From the NCBI RefSeq assembly GCF_017873245.1, contig NZ_JAGGJY010000003.1, positions 124,001-188,000 of the forward strand: a stretch of 64,000 nucleotides of DNA. The letters run 5' to 3'. Each line of letters begins with the position of its first letter. Positions within the stretch are counted from its first letter, which is position 1. The position numbers were made by a program, and so were the translations under genes. The notes beneath the pieces were generated by a model. The model searched no databases and was not told where the DNA came from. It saw only the letters and a list, made by a program, of their open reading frames with translations. Below, piece by piece: positions 1 to 6,941 of this stretch. The stretch comes from Clostridium tertium. Its GTDB lineage: Bacteria; Bacillota; Clostridia; Clostridiales; Clostridiaceae.

Positions 1-26
1 TTGATGATTAATACAAAATAAATAAA

Positions 27-56
27 AAGCTAGAAATTAATTAAAATTTCTAGCTT
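27..56 (-). terminator. Terminator of perR
   Basis: A 12-bp perfect stem with a 6-nt loop. Read on the minus strand it is followed by a T-rich run, and it lies just past the perR stop codon. Confidence 0.8.
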
Positions 57-62
57 AATCAT

Positions 63-470
63 TTATTGACAATCTTTACATAATCCGTAAAAGAATATTC
101 TATTTGATAGAACTTTATATTCTGAGCACTCCTCAGCTGTACGATTAAGAGTCGTAAATGATATATTTTCTAAGTCGGTTACCTTACTACAGTTGATACA
201 TTGAATATGAGCATGTTCATGTGAATTAGCATCATATCTAAAATTGCCTTCTCCAACATTAATTTCTTGAACTAATTTAACTTCTACTAAAGTCTTTAAT
301 GCTTTATAAACTGTAGCTAAACTCATAGTAGGATACTCGGGTTGAAGTGCTTTGTATATAATTTCTGCAGAAGGATGTTCATTTGTACTCATTAAATATT
401 TATAAACTGCTAATCTTTGAGGAGTAAGTTTCAATTTCTTTTCTCTGAAGATAGAAGTTATATTCTCCAT
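63..470 (-). CDS. perR: Peroxide-responsive Fur-family repressor PerR
   Basis: A 135-aa Fur-family metalloregulator: winged helix at about 1-80, then a dimerisation domain. Two CxxC pairs (C91/C94 and C131/C134) match the structural Zn site. The regulatory metal ligands of Bacillus PerR (H37, D85, H91, H93, D104) are all present with a constant shift of five residues: H32, D80, H86, H88, D99. The Asp at the last position (motif KVTDL) is typical of PerR, where Fur has Glu. In the family, metal-catalysed His oxidation by H2O2 releases DNA and derepresses oxidative-stress genes. The start is supported by an AAAGGATGG ribosome site. It is a single-gene unit with its own promoter and terminator. 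Assignment as PerR rather than Fur or Zur is by residue matching only. Confidence 0.9.
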   Translation of the reverse strand: MENITSIFREKKLKLTPQRLAVYKYLMSTNEHPSAEIIYKALQPEYPTMSLATVYKALKTLVEVKLVQEINVGEGNFRYDANSHEHAHIQCINCSKVTDLENISFTTLNRTAEECSEYKVLSNRIFFYGLCKDCQ

Positions 471-500
471 AATACACCATCCTTTTTTATTATTAATGTA

Positions 501-529
501 ATTATATAATATAAGATATTAAGTGTCAA
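501..529 (-). promoter_or_regulatory. Sigma-A promoter of perR
   Basis: On the minus strand, TTGACA (524-529) and TATAAT (501-506) are separated by exactly 17 bp, a full consensus promoter about 35 bp upstream of the perR start. The -10 region is embedded in AT-rich partial dyads that could serve PerR autoregulation, but no clean PerR box is visible. Confidence 0.8.
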
Positions 530-656
530 TATATGTTTTTTAGTAATTAATAGTAAAGAATAATAAATATTAATTGTTGAAATATTTTCATTATATAGTA
601 AAATTTCCTTATAACTATTGTATTTATAAATTAGATATGATATTATAATAATGGGG

Positions 657-674
657 TTGTTAATAAATTAACAA
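657..674. promoter_or_regulatory. Rex-type redox operator
   Basis: The site reads TTGTTAATAAATTAACAA, an exact match to the clostridial Rex consensus TTGTTAANNNNTTAACAA and a perfect dyad. It sits 7 bp after a TATAAT (644-649), so bound Rex would cover the transcription start of the gene at 788. Rex is the NADH/NAD+-sensing repressor of fermentation genes in clostridia. No rex gene is in this window. Confidence 0.72.
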
Positions 675-787
675 ACTTGTAAGGTTTAAATTATTTAAAT
701 TATTTAAATTTATAAAATAATAATATCATAAAAACTAGCAATAATATATAATAAAGATAAAATTATATTTTATGAGGAGGAAATAAA

Positions 788-1120
788 ATGGCAAAATATA
801 AAGTTGGAGACGAATTGATTGAAATAACAGATCCTTCAGAGGAGAAAGTAAAATTAAGAGAATTAACACAACTTACTACAGATGGTGATTATGCACAAAT
901 ATCATGGGGATTAAAGATAATTAAAGTGGAATATGAAAAGCCATATGTAACTTTAACATATAGAAATGTAGATGGAGAAATAAATAAAGTATTTGCTGAA
1001 TGTAGAGATATAGAAAATTTTGATCAAGAAAAAGTTTTAGAAAAGGCACTTCTTAAAGCATTTACTAATGAAATAATAAATATATCAGTAGTTAAGAATA
1101 GCGGGCATTGCAAAAGATAA
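788..1120 (+). CDS. Uncharacterised 110-aa protein downstream of a Rex site
   Basis: I do not recognise this family. The product is 110 aa, soluble, with no signal peptide or membrane segment and alternating charged and hydrophobic segments suggesting a small alpha/beta fold. There is one Cys in the middle (AECRD) and one near the C-terminus (GHCKR). The start follows an excellent GAGGAGG ribosome site. It stands alone between the Rex-type operator upstream and its own terminator. The operator suggests it is induced when NADH/NAD+ is high, but its biochemical role cannot be read from the sequence. Confidence 0.8.
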   Translation: MAKYKVGDELIEITDPSEEKVKLRELTQLTTDGDYAQISWGLKIIKVEYEKPYVTLTYRNVDGEINKVFAECRDIENFDQEKVLEKALLKAFTNEIINISVVKNSGHCKR

Positions 1121-1150
1121 GACAATTAATGATTTAAATATACTATTTAT

Positions 1151-1206
1151 AGATATGGAATAAGGTGCAGAATATATGCTCTAGTTCCATATCTTTTACT
1201 TTTTGT
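1151..1206 (+). terminator. Terminator after the 110-aa gene
   Basis: A 10-bp stem (AGATATGGAA with TTCCATATCT) with a 24-nt loop, followed by a T-rich tract. Confidence 0.7.
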
Positions 1207-1282
1207 TAAATTTATTTAATTTATTTGAAATTATGTATTATTAGTATATAATAATTATAAATTAATAATAGAGGATAAGAAA

Positions 1283-2488
1283 ATGGATATTTTTATAGCT
1301 AGACAAGGGATATATAATAAAGAAGAAAAAGTAGTAGCTTATGAATTACTTTATAGGAATTCTTTAAAAAATAATTTTAATAACAGTATTGAAGATGAGG
1401 AGGCTACATATAAGGTAATAGATAATATATCGTCTTTTGGGTTAGATATATTAACTGATAATAAACTAGCTTTTGTTAATTTTCCAGAAAAGTTAATAAA
1501 GAAGAATATTGCAACATTATTACCAAAAGAAAGAGTAGTAATAGAAATACTTGAAAGTGTTAGTCCATCTGAAGATGTAATCAATCAATTATCTTATTTA
1601 AAGGAATTAGGATATTATATAGCGTTAGATGATGTAGTAGATATAAATGATATTATAAATTTTATTGGGGTTATAGACATAGTAAAAGTTGATTTTATTC
1701 TTTCATCTAAAGAATCGAGAATAAGGATTGCACAAATTTGCAAAAAGTTTAAAATTAAAATGCTAGCTGAAAAAATAGAGACATTAGAGGACTTGGAAGA
1801 AGCCAAAAAACTCGAATACGATTATTTTCAAGGATTCTATTATAGTAAGCCATCTATATTCTTAGGAAAAGATATGGCAATAAAGAACACTAGTATTTTT
1901 ACACTTTTGATAGAACTAATAAGAGAAGATTATGATATAGATAAAGTTGAGTATACAATGAAGACAGATATTGCTTTAACATATAAATTCTTAAGATTTA
2001 TAAATTCATCTTATTTCAGCTTTCTTCAAGAAGTTAAATCCATAAAGCAAGCTATAATGTTAATTGGAAGAGAAGAGCTTAGAAAGTGGTTATCAATATT
2101 ATCAGTTGTAGAAATATCATCTGGTAAAAGTGATGAGTATGCTAAGAATATAGTAATAAGAGCTAAGTTTTGTGAGGGGATATCTAAGATAGTACACTAT
2201 AATGATTTATCGTCAGCTTTTATGGTTGGATTGTTCTCAAATTTACATTTAATGATGGAGAAAGATATTAATTACGTTGTTGAAAACTTACCTGTTAATA
2301 TAGAAATAAAGAAGGCTTTAATTGGTGAAAGAAATATTTTAAGAGATATTTTAGAATTGGCTTTAGCTTACGAAGTGCTTGATAATAAAAAAATAGAAGA
2401 GCAATGTACTAATTTAAAAATAGATGAGGGAGTGTTAGTTGATGTATACTATAGCTCCATTGAGTGGTGTAAAAATATAGGGAATTAA
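1283..2488 (+). CDS. EAL-HDOD signalling protein (YuxH-like)
   Basis: A 401-aa protein with an EAL-type domain at about 1-190 and an HDOD domain at about 200-385. The EAL motif is ELLYR (E21). Several metal-ligand positions are still visible: the Asn in FVNFP, the Glu in EILES, the DD pair in ALDDVVD, the Lys in IVKVDF, the Glu in AEKIE and the Gln in FQGFY. The DDFGTG loop is replaced by DDVVDIND, so weak catalysis or pure c-di-GMP binding is more likely than an efficient phosphodiesterase. HDOD domains lack HD metal ligands and act as signalling or scaffold modules. Both domains are cytosolic with no membrane segment. It is monocistronic. A GGDEF/HD-GYP enzyme elsewhere in the window (39505-41205) provides a c-di-GMP context. 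Confidence 0.85.
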   Translation: MDIFIARQGIYNKEEKVVAYELLYRNSLKNNFNNSIEDEEATYKVIDNISSFGLDILTDNKLAFVNFPEKLIKKNIATLLPKERVVIEILESVSPSEDVINQLSYLKELGYYIALDDVVDINDIINFIGVIDIVKVDFILSSKESRIRIAQICKKFKIKMLAEKIETLEDLEEAKKLEYDYFQGFYYSKPSIFLGKDMAIKNTSIFTLLIELIREDYDIDKVEYTMKTDIALTYKFLRFINSSYFSFLQEVKSIKQAIMLIGREELRKWLSILSVVEISSGKSDEYAKNIVIRAKFCEGISKIVHYNDLSSAFMVGLFSNLHLMMEKDINYVVENLPVNIEIKKALIGERNILRDILELALAYEVLDNKKIEEQCTNLKIDEGVLVDVYYSSIEWCKNIGN

Positions 2489-2604
2489 GTCGATATTTAT
2501 TTTTCAAAAATGGATATAAAATGCTTTATTTTAGCAAAAAGATATAATATAATATAAGAAAATTGTGATTTCGTTTTCACATTTTAGGTATTGGGGGGAG
2601 AAGT

Positions 2605-2826
2605 ATGAGTAAGTGTCCGTTTTGGTCAAACAATAAAGAAAAAACAAGTTGTTATAATACATGTCCTATGTATCCTAAAAATAATGAAGCTGATATTTGT
2701 CCATTTAAGGAGTTTTTATCTTCTAATAACAAATCAGAATTTGTTGGTAATATGGATGAAGACTTATTTTATTCACAAGATAGATATTTAAATTATAATA
2801 TGGATGATAAAGTTATTAATTATTAA
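2605..2826 (+). CDS. Small cysteine-rich protein
   Basis: A 73-aa protein of unknown function with four Cys in the first 32 residues (C4, C16, C20, C32). Three are followed by Pro: CPFW, CPMY and CPFK. The spacing C-x11-C-x3-C-x11-C is symmetric and looks like a metal or Fe-S site. The C-terminal half is acidic and Tyr/Asn-rich. A very strong GGGGGGAG ribosome site precedes the ATG. It ends at a terminator shared with convergent pncB. Confidence 0.75.
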   Translation: MSKCPFWSNNKEKTSCYNTCPMYPKNNEADICPFKEFLSSNNKSEFVGNMDEDLFYSQDRYLNYNMDDKVINY

Positions 2827-2837
2827 AATAAATAAAG

Positions 2838-2862
2838 AAGAGTGATTAAATCACTCTTTTTT
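2838..2862. terminator. Bidirectional terminator
   Basis: A 9-bp perfect stem (AAGAGTGAT with ATCACTCTT) with a 3-nt loop and T-runs on both strands. It serves the small Cys-rich gene and pncB, which converge here; the pncB stop codon lies at its edge. Confidence 0.85.
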
Positions 2863-4327
2863 ATTTTATACACTTATGAAGTAAGTCTTGCTTTAGAGTC
2901 CATAAATCTTGTGATAAATCTACATAATAATTATGAGGATTTTCAAATCTTAATATTTCAGGCCACATTTTTAAGCTTTCATTCTTTGAAAATTCCTTTA
3001 TTTCTAAAACTGATGGACTTTCATAAACTTGTTGACCTTTATCAAATATTTTCACCATTAAATCTTTAACATAGAAGTTAGTAACTGTTTTTCTTTTCCA
3101 TGTTTCAATAGGGTGGAATATTTCAAGTGGTTTTGTTTCATCGATTACTTCATGATCTAAAGCTATTACATCAGCTATTGCATTATGAGTTTCATTGTCA
3201 TAAATTCTATATATCTTTTTAAAGCCAGGGTTAGTAATTTTCTCGGTGTTTTCACTTATCTTTATTTTAGGTATGATCTTATTATTGTTTTCTACAGCTA
3301 CAAGTTTGTATACTCCGCCAAAAACAGGTTCTGACTTAGCTGTGATTAATCTTTCTCCAACACCAAATGAATCTATGCAAGCTCCTTGTTCTAAAACATC
3401 CCTTATAATATGTTCATCTAATGAGTTAGATACTATTATCTTACAATCTGGATATCCAGCAGCATCTAAAGCTTTTCTACATTTCTTTGTTAAATAAGTT
3501 ATATCACCTGAGTCTATTCTAATTCCTTTAGGTCTTTTACCCATAGGTTTTAATATTTCATCGAATACTTTTATTGCATTTGGTAAACCAGATTTTAACA
3601 CGTTATATGTGTCAATAAGAAGTGAGCAATTATCTGGATACACCTCAGCCCAAGCTTTGAAAGCTTCATATTCTGTATCAAATAATTGAACCCAACTATG
3701 GGCCATTGTTCCAACGGCAGGAACATCAAAGTATTTATCAGCTATAGTACAAGCTGTTGAATCACAACCTCCAATTATTGATGCTCTAGCACCATAAATT
3801 GCTCCATCATAACCTTGCGCTCTACGAGAACCGAATTCCATAACTGTTCTTCCAGCAGCAGCTCTACAAATTCTATTAGCTTTAGTAGCTATAAGTGTTT
3901 GATGGTTTATAGTAAGCAAGATCATTGTTTCTATAAATTGAGCTTGAACCACAGGTCCTCTAACTATTACTAATGGTTGATTTGGAAAAACAAAGTTCCC
4001 CTCTGGGATTGCCCATACATCGCACTCAAATTTGAAATTTTTCAAGTAATTTAAAAACTCTTCAGAAAAAATATTTTTACTTCTTAGATATTCTATATCA
4101 GATTGAGTAAATTTTAAGTTGTTTAGATATTGTATAAGTTGATCTACTCCGGCCATTATACAGTATCCACCACCATCTGGGACTCTTCTAAAATACATAT
4201 CAAAGTATGCAATTTTATTTTCAATTTCTTTATTGAAATATCCATTTGCCATTGTTAGTTCATAAAAGTCTACTAACATAGTAAGGTTACGTTCATTAGT
4301 AACATCAAATCTAATTAAGTTTTCCAT
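2861..4327 (-). CDS. pncB: Nicotinate phosphoribosyltransferase
   Basis: A 488-aa cytosolic enzyme that converts nicotinate, PRPP and ATP to nicotinate mononucleotide, the entry step of the Preiss-Handler NAD salvage route. The N-terminus (DFYELTMANGYF) is typical of the family. The segment GTMAHSW holds the His phosphorylated during ATP coupling, and RIDSGD lies in the phosphoribosyl-binding barrel. The length matches clostridial NAPRTases. The start has a GAGGAG ribosome site. It is monocistronic and convergent with the preceding small gene. No NiaR-type operator was identified. Confidence 0.93.
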   Translation of the reverse strand: MENLIRFDVTNERNLTMLVDFYELTMANGYFNKEIENKIAYFDMYFRRVPDGGGYCIMAGVDQLIQYLNNLKFTQSDIEYLRSKNIFSEEFLNYLKNFKFECDVWAIPEGNFVFPNQPLVIVRGPVVQAQFIETMILLTINHQTLIATKANRICRAAAGRTVMEFGSRRAQGYDGAIYGARASIIGGCDSTACTIADKYFDVPAVGTMAHSWVQLFDTEYEAFKAWAEVYPDNCSLLIDTYNVLKSGLPNAIKVFDEILKPMGKRPKGIRIDSGDITYLTKKCRKALDAAGYPDCKIIVSNSLDEHIIRDVLEQGACIDSFGVGERLITAKSEPVFGGVYKLVAVENNNKIIPKIKISENTEKITNPGFKKIYRIYDNETHNAIADVIALDHEVIDETKPLEIFHPIETWKRKTVTNFYVKDLMVKIFDKGQQVYESPSVLEIKEFSKNESLKMWPEILRFENPHNYYVDLSQDLWTLKQDLLHKCIK

Positions 4328-4685
4328 GTTTTTCTCCTCTTATAAATTATATATGTTTCAATTAATAATATACATAATAAAAGTTAGTATTATATTAAAT
4401 AGTAAGTATGATTAATTTTAGCAATATGGCAAAATTCAAATCACATAGTATTTAATCTTTGGTATAAGTTAATGAAATACCAACTTCATTTATTATCAAA
4501 TACTTAGATATTTTATTTGAATATTAAGTTTTGAGAACAGCTTATATCCGTTTAAAATAGTAGATGAATTTATTTGTAGAATACATTAGAATATATAAAT
4601 ATATTGTACATCTATAAATAAATTATTACAATATAGTTATTTATAGCATAAAAAAGTCAATAATATAATATAAAAAGGAGCATGC
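4328..4685. other. Divergent intergenic region between pncB and the helicase
   Basis: A 358-bp, very AT-rich spacer. It must contain promoters for both flanking genes, but several TATAAT-like hexamers lack a convincing -35 at the right distance. A weak 5-bp dyad (GGTAT/ATACC) lies near 4460. I see no ORF, riboswitch or repeat. Confidence 0.5.
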
Positions 4686-6677
4686 ATGAAAATTTATTTA
4701 GATAAATATCAAAAAGAAGCTGTTTATATAAAAGAGAAAAATGTACTAGTTGTTGCAGCACCAGGCTCAGGAAAAACAACAGTTATTATAAATAGGGTAA
4801 ACTATTTAGTAAATGAGCTTAAAGTGAGATTAGGTAATATTATCATAATAACTTTTACGAGAGCCGCAGCTGATAATATGAGAAATAGATATAAAAATGT
4901 ATTTAATAAAGAAATTGCGCCTTTTTTTGGAACATTTCATGGATTGTTTTATAAAATTCTTCTTAGAGAGGGATTTAATATATCTATAATTTCTGGAGGT
5001 GTTTCTCATAGAATAATAAAGTGTGTTTTATCAAAGTATTCAGATGAAGTAAGTGAAGATAAAATAAAAGAGGCATTGAATAATATCTCATTTTTTAAAA
5101 CCTCGTTAAAAGCTATAGAAGAATTTAAACCTACTATGGCAAAAGATATTTTTATTGAATGTTTACAAAAATATGAGGAATATAAGTCTAAAAATGGACT
5201 TTGGGATTTTGATGATCTATCAGTTAAAGTAATAAGCTTATTAAGGGATAATCCTAATATCTTACTAAAATATAGAGAGTTATTTAAATATATTTTAGTA
5301 GATGAGTTTCAGGATTGTGATGAATTACAAATTCAGTTTTTAAAAATGATAAATCAGGAAAATTCACTTTTTGCAGTTGGGGACGAGGATCAATGTATTT
5401 ATAGTTTTAGGGGATCAAAACCGGAATATATGGTAAGATTTGATGAAATATTTTCAAAAGCTAAAAAGATATATCTTTCTATAAATTATAGAAGTAATGA
5501 TAATATAGTAGAAGTATCAAAGGAAGTAATAAAGAATAATAATAGCAGAAATGATAAAGTTATAAATTCATATAAAGACTCTATTGGTGTAATAAAATTT
5601 ACAAGGCCTTATGATGAGAAAATTCAAGGAGATGAAATAGCAGGTATAATTGAAAAATCCATTGATGATTTAAGTGATAATGCGGTTTTATATAGAACTA
5701 ATATGGAAGCAAGGAGTATGATAGATACATTTACTCGTAGACGAATTCCATTTGCATTATTAGATAAGGGGTATAATTTTTTTGAACATTTTATATGTAA
5801 GGATATACTTTCATATTTAAAGCTTTCAATAAACATAAAAGATAAGGAAAGCTTTTTAGGAATAATTAATAAACCTTTTAGATATATTAGTAAATCAAAT
5901 TTAGAATATATAAGAAATTCATTAGAGGATAAATCTCCATTTGATATATTAATAGATAAAAAAGATACTCCTCCATATCAAGCTAAAAAGTTAGATGAAT
6001 TAAGAAGAGATATATTATATTTAAATAAACTGTCTTTATCAGGTGCAATACAATATATAGTTTCAGGACTAAATTATATAGATTATCTAAAAGAGTATGG
6101 AGAGAGGTATAATCAAAGTATAGAGGAACTTGAGGATATAATAGAAGAATTTAAGAGTGCAGCAGATGGATTAAAAACTATAATAGAGTTGCTGGGGCAT
6201 GTTGAAATAGTAAAAGAAAAAATAGAAGAGAGTAAAGAGGTACAAGAAGGAGTAATTTTAAGTACCATTCATGGTGTTAAGGGAATGGAATTTAAAAATG
6301 TTTTTATAATAAATGCTACAGAAGAAACAATTCCACATAAATCTTCAATGGATGAAAATATAGAAGAAGAAAGAAGATTATTTTATGTTGGAATAACTAG
6401 AGCAATAGATAATTTGTATATATTTTCTCCTAAAACTCAAAGAGGAAGGTTTAAAGATGCATCTAGATTTACGCAGGAAGGTGGATTTGAGGATATAAAT
6501 TCAAATGAGGATTACGGAATAAAAGTTAATGATATGATTCATCATAGAGCCTATGGGGATGGAAAAGTTATATCAATAGATAAAGATGTAATTAAAATTG
6601 ATTTTGGAGATAATCTTAGTAAAAGTTTTTCTCTTAAGGTATTAATTGAAAATAATCTTATTATAATAGTGAACTAA
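4686..6677 (+). CDS. UvrD/Rep-family ATP-dependent DNA helicase
   Basis: A 663-aa superfamily 1A helicase. In order: Q motif (LDKYQKEAV), Walker A (APGSGKTT), motif Ia (TFTRAAA), Walker B (LVDEFQD), motif III (GDEDQCIYSFRGS), motif IV (NYRSN), motif V (TIHGVKGMEF) and motif VI (YVGITRA). The C-terminal 45 residues (GDGKVISIDKDVIKIDFG) resemble the Tudor-like tail by which PcrA/UvrD contacts RNA polymerase. It is shorter than canonical PcrA (about 730 aa), so it is probably a paralogue rather than PcrA itself. It is expected to unwind DNA 3'-5' in repair or replication restart. The start follows an AAAAGGAG site. Confidence 0.9.
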   Translation: MKIYLDKYQKEAVYIKEKNVLVVAAPGSGKTTVIINRVNYLVNELKVRLGNIIIITFTRAAADNMRNRYKNVFNKEIAPFFGTFHGLFYKILLREGFNISIISGGVSHRIIKCVLSKYSDEVSEDKIKEALNNISFFKTSLKAIEEFKPTMAKDIFIECLQKYEEYKSKNGLWDFDDLSVKVISLLRDNPNILLKYRELFKYILVDEFQDCDELQIQFLKMINQENSLFAVGDEDQCIYSFRGSKPEYMVRFDEIFSKAKKIYLSINYRSNDNIVEVSKEVIKNNNSRNDKVINSYKDSIGVIKFTRPYDEKIQGDEIAGIIEKSIDDLSDNAVLYRTNMEARSMIDTFTRRRIPFALLDKGYNFFEHFICKDILSYLKLSINIKDKESFLGIINKPFRYISKSNLEYIRNSLEDKSPFDILIDKKDTPPYQAKKLDELRRDILYLNKLSLSGAIQYIVSGLNYIDYLKEYGERYNQSIEELEDIIEEFKSAADGLKTIIELLGHVEIVKEKIEESKEVQEGVILSTIHGVKGMEFKNVFIINATEETIPHKSSMDENIEEERRLFYVGITRAIDNLYIFSPKTQRGRFKDASRFTQEGGFEDINSNEDYGIKVNDMIHHRAYGDGKVISIDKDVIKIDFGDNLSKSFSLKVLIENNLIIIVN

Positions 6678-6697
6678 TTGTTCACTATTACTTTTTT
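6665..6697 (+). terminator. Terminator overlapping the helicase stop codon
   Basis: A 10-bp stem (AATAGTGAAC with GTTCACTATT) with a 5-nt loop that contains the TAA stop, followed by six T residues. Confidence 0.8.
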
Positions 6698-6740
6698 AGG
6701 ATGTATAATCTTATTATGGTAATATAAGGGGGATTTGTAA

Positions 6741-6905
6741 TTGGCTTATATTTTAGTAGGAATATTAATATTTGTTATACTTTATTTTGTAATAACATTT
6801 GCAGTAGAAAGTGGAGTTTACTATGCCTTAATAAAATTTGATAAGGTTAGAAGAAAAGATGAGGATATAATGAAAAATTATAATGATGAAAATTATTTTA
6901 AATAA
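6741..6905 (+). CDS. 54-aa single-pass membrane protein (TTG start)
   Basis: A short ORF starting with TTG behind an AAGGGGGAT ribosome site. The product has one strongly hydrophobic helix at about residues 3-22 (ILVGILIFVILYFVITFAV), then a short loop and a charged Lys/Glu/Asp-rich tail ending NENYFK-like. It lies 63 nt after the helicase, past its terminator, and 36 nt before the FtsA-like gene, so it probably opens that transcription unit. No family recognised; its position suggests a membrane partner of the FtsA-like protein, which is inference only. Confidence 0.65.
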   Translation: MAYILVGILIFVILYFVITFAVESGVYYALIKFDKVRRKDEDIMKNYNDENYFK

Positions 6906-6941
6906 AGAGGTTTATTATATTAAATTATGAGGTGTTAGCAA

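Larger units (their letters stand above)
471..787. other. Intergenic region between perR and the Rex-linked gene
   Basis: This 317-bp divergent spacer holds the perR promoter on the left, a TATAAT at 644-649 and a Rex-type operator at 657-674. The right half is AT-rich with direct repeats of AATTATTTAA around 685-712. No ORF or structured RNA is recognisable in the rest. Confidence 0.6.

Noticed and set aside
501-520. PerR box overlapping the perR -10
   Set aside because: The AT-rich partial dyads do not fit the 7-1-7 PerR box cleanly; AT-richness alone could produce them.
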